This document shows, in pieces, positions 7,620 through 15,563 of a stretch of 40,000 nucleotides of DNA; position 1 is the stretch's first letter, and every line of letters starts with the position of its first letter. A program made the position numbers and the translations under genes. The DNA is from Clostridiales bacterium UBA3259 (GTDB lineage Bacteria > Bacillota_A > Clostridia > Oscillospirales > Oscillospiraceae): positions 1 through 40,000 of the forward strand of contig DEUP01000020.1 in NCBI GenBank assembly GCA_002362625.1. Reading direction: 5' to 3'. The notes under the pieces are model-generated. The model made no database searches, had not been told where the DNA came from, and saw nothing but the letters and a program-made list of their open reading frames with translations.

Positions 7620-9005
7620 ATGGTAAACACGGAAGAAACCATCACTGAAAACAAAATGGGCGTAATGCCTGTGGGAAAGCTTGTTTTTAATGTATCCCTG
7701 CCCATGATGATCTCCATGCTGGTGCAGGCAATGTACAACATCGTGGACAGCATTTTTGTTGCCAAGCTGTCGGAAAACGCCCTGACCGCCGTGTCCCTGG
7801 CATTCCCGCTGCAAACCCTGCTGATCGCGGTGGGTGCCGGTACCGGCGTGGGTATGAACGCGCTGCTGTCCAAATCCCTGGGGGAGAAGGACTTTAAAAA
7901 AGCCAACGATACAGCCAGCAACGGCACGCTGATCTTTGCGCTGAGCGGTATCTTGTTCCTGATTCTGGGCTGCACTGTGGTCAAGCCCTTTTACGCCGGA
8001 CAAATTGGCAGCGCCGACCCTGTAATTATGGAGTATGGCGTGTCCTACCTGACCATTGTCATGGTCTGCTCCATTGGACTGATGCTCCAATTCTTTTTTG
8101 AGCGGCTGCTGACCTCCACCGGAAAGACATTCTACAGCATGATCTCCCAGCTCAGCGGCGCCGTCACCAATATTATACTGGATCCCATTATGATCTTCGG
8201 CCTGCTGGGCTGTCCCGCCATGGGCGTTGCCGGCGCTGCGGTGGCTACGGTAATCGGACAGTTCGTGGGGGCAGGCGTAGGCGCTTTCTGCCACTTCAAA
8301 TTTAACAGGGAGATCGCCATTTCTCTGAAGGGATACCGTCCCAACGGAAGAATCATCTGGAATATCTATCAGGTGGGTATTCCCTCTATTGTGATGCAGT
8401 CCATCGGTTCTGTCATGACCTACTGCATGAATCTGATCCTGATGAGCTTTTCCGCCACGGCAACCGCCGTATTCGGCGTCTACTTCAAGCTGCAAAGCTT
8501 CTTCTTTATGCCGGTCTTTGGCCTGAACAACGGCATTACCCCTATTATCGCCTACAGCTACGGCGCCCGTCAGCGAAAGCGCATGCTCAAGACTATCCGC
8601 CTGAGTATGGGAATTGCATTCTGCCTGCTGCTGGCTGGCTTTGCCTTCTTCCAGTGCGTACCGGAGCTGCTTCTGGGCTTTTTCGATGCATCCGAGGAAA
8701 TGCTGGTCATTGGCGCACCTGCCCTGAGAACCATTTCCTACAGCTTCCTGATTGCCTGGTTCTGCATTATCGCGGGCACGGTGTTCCAGGCTCTGGGACA
8801 CGCGGTGTTCAGCCTGATCGTGTCTGTCATGCGCCAGCTGGTGGTGCTGGTTCCGGCTGCTTATGTTCTGGCAAAGCTGGGCGGCATTCACGCCGTGTGG
8901 TGGTCCTTCCCCATAGCGGAGCTGATGTCCGGATTGATGTCCGGTATTTTCCTCGCAAGGATCTACCGGAAGGTCATTCGCCCCTTGCCGGAGGGAAGAG
9001 AATAA
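7620..9005 (+). CDS. MATE-family multidrug efflux transporter
   Basis: This 461-residue protein has about 12 hydrophobic helices in two related halves, as expected of MATE (NorM/DinF/MepA-like) antiporters that expel cationic drugs or metabolites using Na+ or H+ gradients. Family phrases include SLPMMISMLVQAMYNIVDSIFVAKL near the N-terminus, GAGTGVGMNALLSKSLGEKD, and the second-half equivalents FGLNNGITPIIAYSYGARQ. The start ATG at 7620 follows GGAGG with good spacing. It has its own promoter and a strong terminator, so it is a single-gene transcript. It is divergent from the two-component and ABC unit, and the pairing of two export functions suggests a shared stress niche, but a regulatory link is only inferred. 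Substrate is unknown. Confidence 0.95.
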   Translation: MVNTEETITENKMGVMPVGKLVFNVSLPMMISMLVQAMYNIVDSIFVAKLSENALTAVSLAFPLQTLLIAVGAGTGVGMNALLSKSLGEKDFKKANDTASNGTLIFALSGILFLILGCTVVKPFYAGQIGSADPVIMEYGVSYLTIVMVCSIGLMLQFFFERLLTSTGKTFYSMISQLSGAVTNIILDPIMIFGLLGCPAMGVAGAAVATVIGQFVGAGVGAFCHFKFNREIAISLKGYRPNGRIIWNIYQVGIPSIVMQSIGSVMTYCMNLILMSFSATATAVFGVYFKLQSFFFMPVFGLNNGITPIIAYSYGARQRKRMLKTIRLSMGIAFCLLLAGFAFFQCVPELLLGFFDASEEMLVIGAPALRTISYSFLIAWFCIIAGTVFQALGHAVFSLIVSVMRQLVVLVPAAYVLAKLGGIHAVWWSFPIAELMSGLMSGIFLARIYRKVIRPLPEGRE

Positions 9006-9011
9006 TAAAAG

Positions 9012-9047
9012 CGTGGCTGGGCATAATCGCTGCCAGCCACGTTTTTT
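9012..9047 (+). terminator. Intrinsic terminator after the MATE gene, possibly bidirectional
   Basis: A 9-bp stem (CGTGGCTGG / CCAGCCACG) with a 12-base loop is followed by TTTTTT. The convergent glycosyltransferase gene ends at 9046, so the hairpin may also end that transcript. Confidence 0.85.
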
Positions 9048-9990
9048 AGTCTTGTTTGTCCTCGTAGTTTAATATTTCCTTGGGAATAAATATGGGGCGA
9101 TCCTTTGTCTGTTCAAAGGTGCGGCCTACATATTCTCCGATAATGCCGATGCAAAACAGCTCCATGGAACTGAAAAACAAAATCAGCACAATAATGGTGG
9201 CGTAGCCGGGGACGGCAATGCCCCGGGTCAGCTTTTCGATAATGACCGAAATCAGATAAAGGATAGCGGCGATTCCGGAAATGGTACCAAGAACGGTAGC
9301 CAGCCGCAGGGGAGCCGTGGAAAATCCAATGATCCCCTCCAGGGCATATTCCAGGAGCTTCCAGAAATTCCATTTTGTGGTGCCGGAGGCCCGCTCGCAG
9401 GCGGTATAGGGAATAAACTCGGTATCGTACCCGACCCAAGCGAAAATGCCCTTGGAAAACCGGTGGTATTCCGTCAGCGCCAGAATGCTGTTCCGCACAC
9501 TTCTGCGGAAGGTGCGGAAATCACTGGCATCCGGCTGCAGGGTGACTTTAGAAAGCTTGTTGATGATGGCGTAGAAACTTTTCTTGAAGAAGGAAAGCAC
9601 CTTTCCCTCCCGCCGCCGGTCCTGATAGGCGGCTACCACATCCACATCTTTTTTTTCGTCCAGAATTGCTACCATGTCCCGGACGATCTCCGGACGCTGC
9701 TGCAAATCCGCGTCGATCAGGGAGATGTATTCCCCGGAGGCGTATTGCAGGCCAGCGTAAATGCCGGATTCCTTGCCGAAATTCCGGGAGAAGGAAATGA
9801 CCTTCACCGGGCATTTCTGAGCGGCATACAGCTTTTTCAGGTTGTGTAAGGTGGCATCCCGGCTGCCATCATTGATAAATACGATTTCATAATCGTAGCC
9901 ACAGTCAGCAAAGGCATGGATTACGGCATCCTGAAAGGGGGCGACATTTTCCGCCTCGTTGTAGCAGGGAACGACCAGGGATAGTTTCAT
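9046..9990 (-). CDS. GT2-family glycosyltransferase, DPM1/GtrB-like, with C-terminal membrane helices
   Basis: This protein of about 314 residues has an N-terminal GT-A catalytic domain: VVPCYNEAENV, the NDGSRDAT motif, and the metal-binding DADLQQRPE near residues 92-100. Two C-terminal membrane helices follow (about 225-250 and 262-285). This is the arrangement of polyprenyl-phosphate hexosyltransferases (GtrB, ArnC, YkcC/CsbB-like) that move a sugar from a nucleotide donor to undecaprenyl phosphate for cell-surface decoration. The ATG at 9990 (MKLSLVVPC) is preferred because GTGAG lies 9 bases before it; an ATG three codons earlier is possible. No flippase or acceptor gene is next to it. 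The substrate is not evident from the sequence. Confidence 0.9.
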   Translation of the reverse strand: MKLSLVVPCYNEAENVAPFQDAVIHAFADCGYDYEIVFINDGSRDATLHNLKKLYAAQKCPVKVISFSRNFGKESGIYAGLQYASGEYISLIDADLQQRPEIVRDMVAILDEKKDVDVVAAYQDRRREGKVLSFFKKSFYAIINKLSKVTLQPDASDFRTFRRSVRNSILALTEYHRFSKGIFAWVGYDTEFIPYTACERASGTTKWNFWKLLEYALEGIIGFSTAPLRLATVLGTISGIAAILYLISVIIEKLTRGIAVPGYATIIVLILFFSSMELFCIGIIGEYVGRTFEQTKDRPIFIPKEILNYEDKQD

Positions 9991-10019
9991 ATGCTTCATC
10001 TCACTTTTCGGTTTTCCTC

Positions 10020-10048
10020 ATTATATTTCTTTCAAACGTTGTAGTCAA
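10020..10048 (-). promoter_or_regulatory. Sigma-A promoter of the glycosyltransferase gene
   Basis: On the minus strand TTGACT (10048-10043) and TATAAT (10025-10020) are spaced by 17 bases, about 30 bases upstream of the start codon. It is close to consensus. Confidence 0.75.
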
Positions 10049-10067
10049 GGAAAATCATGGGTTTCTC

Positions 10068-10096
10068 TTGACAAATTCAAACCAATCCGCTAGAAT
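10068..10096 (+). promoter_or_regulatory. Sigma-A promoter of the valS T-box leader
   Basis: A perfect TTGACA (10068-10073) is followed after 17 bases by TAGAAT (10091-10096). Transcription would begin just before the T-box stem I at about 10103. Confidence 0.85.
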
Positions 10097-10102
10097 AGGG
10101 GA

Positions 10103-10334
10103 AAAGCTGGGAACGGGAGGTTCCGCAGTTGCCCTTTCAGAGAGTGCGCGTTTGGTGGGAGCGCATAAGCGGCGGATGCGGATGGTCGCCCGGGAGCTGA
10201 CTGCCTGAAGAATCTTAGGGCAGTCCGGGGACGCCCGTTATCGCTATTTAAGTGCCCGCTGAGTCGGGAACCCAGGTGGTACCGCGGAAAATGTATTTTT
10301 CGCCCTGAGAGATGTTCTCTCGGGGCGTTTTTTC
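10103..10334 (+). ncRNA. T-box riboswitch, tRNA-Val responsive, upstream of valS
   Basis: The leader has the T-box landmarks in order. The stem I distal motif AGAGAG is at about 10139-10144, followed by TTTGGTGGGAGC. The specifier region follows, where GTC (10185-10187) is a valine codon placed before GCCCGGGAGC. The conserved antiterminator T-box AGGTGGTACCGCGG covers 10274-10287. Its TGGT bulge would pair with the ACCA end of uncharged tRNA-Val (discriminator base A). A competing intrinsic terminator lies at 10301-10334 (CGCCCTGAGAGA pairing with TCTCTCGGGGCG, then a T-run). Known logic of the family: uncharged tRNA-Val stabilises the antiterminator and lets transcription enter valS. Confidence 0.95.
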
Positions 10335-10353
10335 ATGGGAAAGGAGAAAAATA

Positions 10354-12996
10354 ATGGCAAGAGAATTACCAAAGGTTTATGAACCCCAGCAGGTTGAAAG
10401 CAAAATTTATGATATGTGGGAAAAGGGCGGTTACTTCCACGCGGAGGCAGACAGTGGCAAGAAGCCCTTTACCATTGTGATGCCCCCACCAAACGTGACA
10501 GGCCAGCTGCACATTGGCCATGCCATGGACGACACCCTTCAGGATACGCTGATTCGGTTCAAGCGGATGCAGGGGTATGAAGCGTTGTATCTTCCTGGCG
10601 TGGATCACGCCGGCATCGCAACTCAGATCAAGGTGGAGGAGGAGCTTCGGAAGGATGGGCTCACCCGATATGATCTGGGCCGGGAAAAGTTTCTGGAACG
10701 GGTTTGGGACTGGAAGAAGCAGTACGGTGACCGCATCGTCCGGCAGCAGAAGAAGCTGGGCATTTCCTGTGACTGGAATCGGGCCCGGTTTACTATGGAC
10801 GAGGGCTGCTCCAAAGCCGTCCGGGAGGTCTTTGTCTCCCTGTATGAAAAGGGCCTGATCTATAAGGGAAGCCGGATTATCAACTGGTGCCCCCACTGTG
10901 TCACCGCTCTGTCCGATGCGGAAGTGGAATATGTGGATAAGCCCGGCCATCTGTGGCACATCCGCTACCCCCTGGCCGACGGCACCGGAGAAGTGGTAGT
11001 TGCTACCACCCGGCCTGAGACCATGCTGGGTGACAGCGGTGTCTGCGTCAACCCTAATGACGAGCGCTACAAGGACATCGTGGGCAAGAAGGTCATTCTG
11101 CCTCTGATGAATAAGGAAATCCCCATCGTTTCCGACGATTATGCCGAAATGGAGTTCGGCACCGGCTGCGTGAAGATGACCCCTGCTCACGACCCCAACG
11201 ACTTTGAGGTGGGCCTGCGGCACAATCTGGAGGTCATCCGTGTGCTGGACGACAACGGCAAGGTTAACGCCCTGGGCGGCAAATATGAGGGCATGGATCG
11301 CTACGATGCCCGGAAGGCCATTGTGGCTGACCTGGAGGAAGGCGGCTACCTGGTGAAGGTGGGGGACTACTCCCACAATGTGGGCACCTGCTACCGCTGC
11401 CATCGGGATGTGGAGCCCATCATTTCCGCCCAATGGTTCGTGAAGATGAAGCCCCTGGCTGAGGAGGCCATCCGGGTGGTGAATGACGGCGAGACCAAGT
11501 TCGTGCCTGAACGGTTCAGTAAGACCTACCTCAACTGGATGGAAAACGTCCGGGACTGGTGCATCTCCCGTCAGCTGTGGTGGGGCCATCAGATCCCTGC
11601 CTGGACCTGTCAGGACTGCGGCCATATTACCGTTTCCCGGGAGGACGCCTGCAAGTGTGAAAAGTGCGGCAGCACCCATATTGAACGGGATCCCGATGTG
11701 CTGGACACCTGGTTCTCTTCCGCCCTGTGGCCCTTTGAGACCCTGGGCTGGCCGGAGAAGACAAAGGACCTGGATTATTTCTATCCCACGGATGTGTTGG
11801 TCACCGGCTATGATATCATCTTCTTCTGGGTGGCCAGGATGATCTTCTCCGGCTGTGAGCATACGGGGAAGACCCCCTTCCACACGGTGCTTATCCATGG
11901 TCTGGTCCGGGACAACCAGGGCCGGAAAATGAGTAAGTCCCTGGGCAATGGTATCGATCCCCTGGAAATGATCGACAAGTACGGCTGTGACGCCCTGCGT
12001 ATGAACATGGTCACCGGTAACTCTCCCGGAAACGACATGCGTTTCTATGTGGAACGGTGCGAAGCCATGCGTAACTTCGCCAACAAGCTTTGGAACGCCT
12101 CCCGGTATGTGATGATGAACCTTCCGGAGGATGCCAAGAACGAACTGCCTGCCTTGGACGCTTTGGAAATCTCCGACAAGTGGGTGCTGTCCAAGCTGAA
12201 CACTCTGATTGCCGAGGTCACGGAGAACCTGGAAAAGTATGAGCTGGGCATTGCGGTTCAGAAGGTCTACGACTTTATCTGGGATACCTACTGCGACTGG
12301 TATATCGAGCTGACCAAGGCCAGACTGTATTCTGAAGATGAAGGCCGGAAGCAGACCGCTCTTTCTGTACTGGTCTATGTTCTGGATCAGATTCTGCGGC
12401 TGCTGCATCCCTTCATGCCCTTCATCACTGAGGAGATCTGGCAGAGCCTGCCCCATGAAGGTGATGCCTTGATTGTGGCTTCCTGGCCCAAGTATCGGGA
12501 GGAGCTTAACTTCCAGGCAGAGGAGAGCCACATGGAGTCCGTCATGGATGCCATTCGGGCCATCCGCAACCGCCGCAGTGAGATGAACGTGCCGCCCAGC
12601 AAGAAGGCAGCGCTGTATGTGCTGACCTCCAAGCCCCAGGTTTTCCGGGAGGGTGAAGGCTTCATTCAGCGCCTGGCCTATGCGGACAGCGTGACGATGC
12701 TGGAAGCGGAACCTGAGAATCTGGACGGCATGGTGACCTGCGCCACCGCAGATGCGAAGCTCTATATCCCCATGGGCCAGCTGGTAGACGCCGCCAAGGA
12801 ATTGGAGCGCATCGGTAAGGAGCTGGAAAAGGCAAGAAAGAACCTGACCTCTCTGGAAAATAAGCTCAGCAACGAGAAATTTATCTCCCGTGCCCCGGAG
12901 GCGGTTGTCAACGCGGAGCGGGAGAAAGCCCAGAAGGCAAGGGATCTGATTCTGAGCCTGGAAGAAAGCGAAAAAGCTATGAAAAAACTGGGTTAA
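10354..12996 (+). CDS. valS: Valyl-tRNA synthetase
   Basis: This 880-residue class I aminoacyl-tRNA synthetase charges tRNA-Val. HIGH is at residues 53-56 within [16 protein letters not shown], and KMSKS near residue 526 ([14 protein letters not shown]). The editing (CP1) domain includes [10 protein letters not shown] near 230 and HDPNDFEVG, which hydrolyse misacylated Thr-tRNA. A CXXC zinc pair (WTCQDCGH and CKCEKCGS) lies in the insert near 415-445. The C-terminal 65 residues form the coiled-coil arm typical of ValS. The start is ATG at 10354 with AAGGAG upstream. An earlier in-frame ATG at 10312 lies inside the terminator hairpin and is rejected. It is controlled by the T-box leader just upstream. 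Confidence 0.98.
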   Translation: MARELPKVYEPQQVESKIYDMWEKGGYFHAEADSGKKPFTIVMPPPNVTGQLHIGHAMDDTLQDTLIRFKRMQGYEALYLPGVDHAGIATQIKVEEELRKDGLTRYDLGREKFLERVWDWKKQYGDRIVRQQKKLGISCDWNRARFTMDEGCSKAVREVFVSLYEKGLIYKGSRIINWCPHCVTALSDAEVEYVDKPGHLWHIRYPLADGTGEVVVATTRPETMLGDSGVCVNPNDERYKDIVGKKVILPLMNKEIPIVSDDYAEMEFGTGCVKMTPAHDPNDFEVGLRHNLEVIRVLDDNGKVNALGGKYEGMDRYDARKAIVADLEEGGYLVKVGDYSHNVGTCYRCHRDVEPIISAQWFVKMKPLAEEAIRVVNDGETKFVPERFSKTYLNWMENVRDWCISRQLWWGHQIPAWTCQDCGHITVSREDACKCEKCGSTHIERDPDVLDTWFSSALWPFETLGWPEKTKDLDYFYPTDVLVTGYDIIFFWVARMIFSGCEHTGKTPFHTVLIHGLVRDNQGRKMSKSLGNGIDPLEMIDKYGCDALRMNMVTGNSPGNDMRFYVERCEAMRNFANKLWNASRYVMMNLPEDAKNELPALDALEISDKWVLSKLNTLIAEVTENLEKYELGIAVQKVYDFIWDTYCDWYIELTKARLYSEDEGRKQTALSVLVYVLDQILRLLHPFMPFITEEIWQSLPHEGDALIVASWPKYREELNFQAEESHMESVMDAIRAIRNRRSEMNVPPSKKAALYVLTSKPQVFREGEGFIQRLAYADSVTMLEAEPENLDGMVTCATADAKLYIPMGQLVDAAKELERIGKELEKARKNLTSLENKLSNEKFISRAPEAVVNAEREKAQKARDLILSLEESEKAMKKLG

Positions 12997-13042
12997 TATC
13001 CCCATTTCCCCAAAAATCATAATCAAACAGGAGGAATTTTGG

Positions 13043-13906
13043 ATGAAGTCAACCGTATATTTTTCCCGTACCATCACCCCTGAAACCGTTTTGACGCTTT
13101 ACAAGCTGGTGGGGAAGACCCTTCCCGGAAATGTGGCCATCAAGGTTCACTCCGGTGAAAAAGGCAATCAGAACTTCCTGCGTCCCGACTTCTGGAAGCC
13201 TATTGTAGACCATGTGGGAGGCACCATCGTCGAATGCAACACCGCCTATGATGGAGCACGCAACACCACGGACAGGCACCGCAAGCTTCTAACCGAGCAT
13301 GGTTGGAATAAGTATTTCCCTGTGGATCTGCTGGATGCCCAGGGGCCGGACCTGGAGCTGGCTATCCCCAACGGCAAGGTAATCAAAAAGAACTATGTGG
13401 GTAAGGATATTGTGAATTACGATTCCATGCTGGTGCTGTCCCACTTCAAGGGACATCCCATGGGCGGCTACGGCGGAGCGCTGAAGCAGCTGTCCATCGG
13501 CGTTGCCTCCTCCTATGGCAAGGCTTATATCCACGGTGCCGGTGATCCCAAGAACCTGTGGGGCTCTGACCATGATTCCTTCCTGGAATCCATGGCGGAC
13601 GCTGCCAGCTCTGTGGTGTCCTACTTTAAGGGGCAGATGGTGTATATCAACGTCATGAAGAACATGAGCGTTGACTGTGACTGCTGCGCCGTGGCAGAGG
13701 ATCCCTGCATTGCCGACATCGGCATTCTGGCCTCCACCGACCCCATTGCCATCGACCAGGCCTGCATCGATCTGGTCTATGCCTGCGACGATCCGGGGAA
13801 GGCTCACTTCCTGGAAAGAGTGGAAAGCCGGAACGGCGTCCTCACCATCGAAGCTGCGGCAAAATTGGGCTTTGGTTCCAGGGAATATGAATTGATGGAA
13901 GTGTAA
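13043..13906 (+). CDS. DUF362 domain-containing protein
   Basis: This 287-residue soluble protein belongs to the DUF362 family: KVHSGEKGNQNFLRPDF near the N-terminus, ECNTAYDGARN, the LSHFKGHPMGGYGGALKQLSIGVAS core and the SVDCDCC cluster near 210-214. Members often occur with or fused to ferredoxin domains and are suspected iron-sulfur or redox proteins, but no biochemical function is firm. Here no 4Fe-4S ferredoxin domain is fused; only the CDCC cluster and scattered cysteines could bind metal. AGGAGG precedes the ATG at 13043. It lies 46 bases after valS, so read-through from valS is possible, and it ends at a clear terminator. Confidence 0.88.
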   Translation: MKSTVYFSRTITPETVLTLYKLVGKTLPGNVAIKVHSGEKGNQNFLRPDFWKPIVDHVGGTIVECNTAYDGARNTTDRHRKLLTEHGWNKYFPVDLLDAQGPDLELAIPNGKVIKKNYVGKDIVNYDSMLVLSHFKGHPMGGYGGALKQLSIGVASSYGKAYIHGAGDPKNLWGSDHDSFLESMADAASSVVSYFKGQMVYINVMKNMSVDCDCCAVAEDPCIADIGILASTDPIAIDQACIDLVYACDDPGKAHFLERVESRNGVLTIEAAAKLGFGSREYELMEV

Positions 13907-13922
13907 ATTTCCACTCCAAAAG

Positions 13923-13970
13923 ACGGAAGAATGGAAAACCGAAAGGTTTATCCATTCTTCCGTTTTTCTT
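13923..13970 (+). terminator. Intrinsic terminator after the DUF362 gene
   Basis: A 13-bp perfect stem (ACGGAAGAATGGA at 13923-13935 with its complement at 13951-13963) is followed by TTTTCTTTT. Confidence 0.9.
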
Positions 13971-13989
13971 TTACCCCTCCCGATTCCGA

Positions 13990-14022
13990 CTGAAAAATCC
14001 GATGCACCTGATTATACTGAAT
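13990..14022 (+). promoter_or_regulatory. Candidate promoter of the spoIIA operon
   Basis: CTGAAA (13990-13995) and TATACT (14013-14018), 17 bases apart, form a sigma-A-like promoter. ACTGAAT (14016-14022) overlaps the -10 and matches a sigma-H -10 element (RnnGAAT), but no convincing sigma-H -35 is spaced 11-12 bases upstream. In Bacillus this operon is sigma-H dependent, so either reading is possible. Confidence 0.4.
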
Positions 14023-14050
14023 AACAGCAAATTCTAAGGAGGAACGATTC

Positions 14051-14368
14051 ATGCACTTTACCAGCTTTTTGGAAGAAGGGCGGCTGACAGTGGCCCTGAC
14101 CGGAGAAATCGATCACCACTGCGCAAAAGCCTATATCGGCGCCATTGCCGCGAAAATTGAGGCCTATACCCCCAGTATCTGCGTGCTGGATTTTCAGGAG
14201 GTATCCTTTGTGGATTCCTCCGGCATTGCGGTGGTAATCAACGCGTTGCGGAACATGACCCAAATTGAAGGGAAGCTGCTGCTGACCGGGATTGCGCCTC
14301 AGCCCATGCGGGTCTTCCGGGCATCCGGCATCGATAAACTTGTGGAAATAAAGGAGAAGGTATCATGA
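14051..14368 (+). CDS. spoIIAA: Anti-sigma F factor antagonist SpoIIAA
   Basis: This 105-residue STAS-domain protein has the phosphorylation site in FVDSSGIAVV (Ser56/Ser57). In its dephosphorylated form it binds SpoIIAB and frees sigma F in the forespore; SpoIIAB phosphorylates and inactivates it. The gene order spoIIAA-spoIIAB-sigF, with overlapping stop and start codons, identifies it beyond the general STAS family. AGGAGG precedes the ATG at 14051. No dacF-like gene lies upstream, unlike in Bacillus; the operon starts after the DUF362 terminator. Length is close to the usual 115 or so residues. Confidence 0.95.
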   Translation: MHFTSFLEEGRLTVALTGEIDHHCAKAYIGAIAAKIEAYTPSICVLDFQEVSFVDSSGIAVVINALRNMTQIEGKLLLTGIAPQPMRVFRASGIDKLVEIKEKVS

Positions 14369-14796
14369 AATTTGACAACTATATGATTTTGGATTTTCCC
14401 AGCAAATCCGCCAATGAGGCCTTTGCCAGGTCGGCGGTGGCCTGCTTTGCCGCCCAGCTGGATCCCACCCTGGAGGAACTGGGGGATATCCGTACGGCGG
14501 TCTCCGAGGCGGTGACCAACTGTATCGTCCACGCGTATCCGGAAAAGCTGGGGAATATCACGCTCCGCTGCCGGATCCTGAAGGACAGTATTTTGGATAT
14601 TGTAGTAAAGGACAAGGGCGTTGGTATCGCGGATGTGGAGCAGGCCCGACGGCCAAGCTACACCACCGGAGGCAATGACCGCAGCGGCATGGGCTTTACC
14701 ATTATGGAAAGCTTCATGACCAGCCTGGAAATCTCCTCCAGACCGGGGAAGGGGACGACCGTACATATGCGCCGGAAGATCCAGCGCCGCCAATGA
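14365..14796 (+). CDS. spoIIAB: Anti-sigma F factor and serine kinase SpoIIAB
   Basis: This 143-residue GHKL-fold kinase has the N-box in SEAVTNCIVHAYPEK (near residues 45-60), the G1 box VKDKGVGIADVEQARRP and the G2 region RSGMGFTIMESFM. It holds sigma F inactive before asymmetric division and phosphorylates SpoIIAA. Its start overlaps the spoIIAA stop codon by 4 bases, so translation is coupled and the stoichiometry of the switch is set by the operon. Its stop overlaps the sigF start in the same way. Confidence 0.97.
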   Translation: MKFDNYMILDFPSKSANEAFARSAVACFAAQLDPTLEELGDIRTAVSEAVTNCIVHAYPEKLGNITLRCRILKDSILDIVVKDKGVGIADVEQARRPSYTTGGNDRSGMGFTIMESFMTSLEISSRPGKGTTVHMRRKIQRRQ

Positions 14797-15497
14797 GCCA
14801 TCTTGAGGAACTGATTGCCCGCTCCCAGGCCGGGGACAGCAGTGCCACAGAGGCTCTGGTAGAGGAAAACGCGGGGCTGATCTGGTCTGTGGCCCGGCGC
14901 TTCCTGGGACGGGGCGCGGAGCCGGACGACCTGTACCAGCTGGGGAGCCTGGGCTTTCTCAAGGCCATAGAGGGCTTTGATTTACAATACGGCACCCAGT
15001 TTTCCACCTACGCTGTTCCCAAAATTGCGGGAGAGATCCGCCGCTTTCTCCGGGACGACGGAGCTGTGAAGGTATCAAGATCCATCAAGGAGCAGGCGGC
15101 TACCATCAAATCTGCCCGGGCACGGCTGACCTCCGCCCTGGGAAGGGATCCCACCATTCAGGAGATCTCCCGGCAGACCGGCTTTTCCCCGGAGGAAATC
15201 GCTCTGGCGGAAACCGCTACCGCCGCCACGGAGTCCATTCAGCGGGAAACGGGGGAGGAAGGCTTCTCCCTGGAAAACGTGCTGACGGATACGGAATCCG
15301 AGGAGCGGATGGTAGAAAAGATTGCCCTCCGTCAGGCCATTGACGCTCTGCCGGAACGGGAAAAAATGGTCATTAATCTCCGGTATTTTCACTGCCTGAC
15401 CCAGCAGCGGGTGGCGAAGGTCATGTCCATCAGCCAGGTGCAGGTGTCCAGGATTGAGAAAAAGGCCTTGGTTCTTCTCCGGGAACTGATGGCATAA
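14793..15497 (+). CDS. sigF: RNA polymerase sigma-F factor
   Basis: This 234-residue sigma-70 family protein is the forespore-specific sigma factor of early sporulation. Region 2 includes NAGLIWSVARRFLGRGAEPDDLYQLGSLGFLKAIEGFD and the -10 recognition FSTYAVPKIAGEIRRFLRDDG; region 3 begins with VSRSIKE; region 4 has the helix-turn-helix LTQQRVAKVMSISQVQVSRIEKKAL. The ATG at 14793 overlaps spoIIAB. A close paralogue is sigma G, but linkage to spoIIAA-spoIIAB decides for sigma F. No spoVA genes follow; pcrA comes next. Confidence 0.97.
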   Translation: MSHLEELIARSQAGDSSATEALVEENAGLIWSVARRFLGRGAEPDDLYQLGSLGFLKAIEGFDLQYGTQFSTYAVPKIAGEIRRFLRDDGAVKVSRSIKEQAATIKSARARLTSALGRDPTIQEISRQTGFSPEEIALAETATAATESIQRETGEEGFSLENVLTDTESEERMVEKIALRQAIDALPEREKMVINLRYFHCLTQQRVAKVMSISQVQVSRIEKKALVLLRELMA

Positions 15498-15501
15498 GGG
15501 A

Positions 15502-15530
15502 TTTACTTTTTGGAAGAAATGCGGTAAAAT
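15502..15530 (+). promoter_or_regulatory. Possible promoter for pcrA
   Basis: TTTACT (15502-15507) and TAAAAT (15525-15530) are 17 bases apart in the short gap between sigF and pcrA. This would give pcrA vegetative expression independent of the sporulation operon. Confidence 0.45.
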
Positions 15531-15563
15531 AGTTTCATCTTACAGATACAGACAGGTGCGACT

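Noticed and set aside
7518..8891. A 457-codon minus-strand frame opposite the MATE gene
   Set aside because: The translation is rich in His and Gln and has no family features. The + strand has a promoter, ribosome site, transporter helices and terminator.
10312..10353. Upstream in-frame ATG of valS at 10312
   Set aside because: It lies within the T-box terminator hairpin and lacks a ribosome site; the ATG at 10354 has AAGGAG at the correct distance.
10366..13077. A 903-codon open frame on the minus strand opposite valS
   Set aside because: It is an antisense shadow of a GC-rich gene with strong codon bias; its translation is low-complexity in His, Gly and Val and resembles no family, while the + strand is clearly ValS.
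13980..14022. A clear sigma-H promoter for the spoIIA operon
   Set aside because: The -10 element ACTGAAT fits, but no RnAGGAWWW-type -35 lies 11-12 bases upstream, so only a combined low-confidence promoter is listed.
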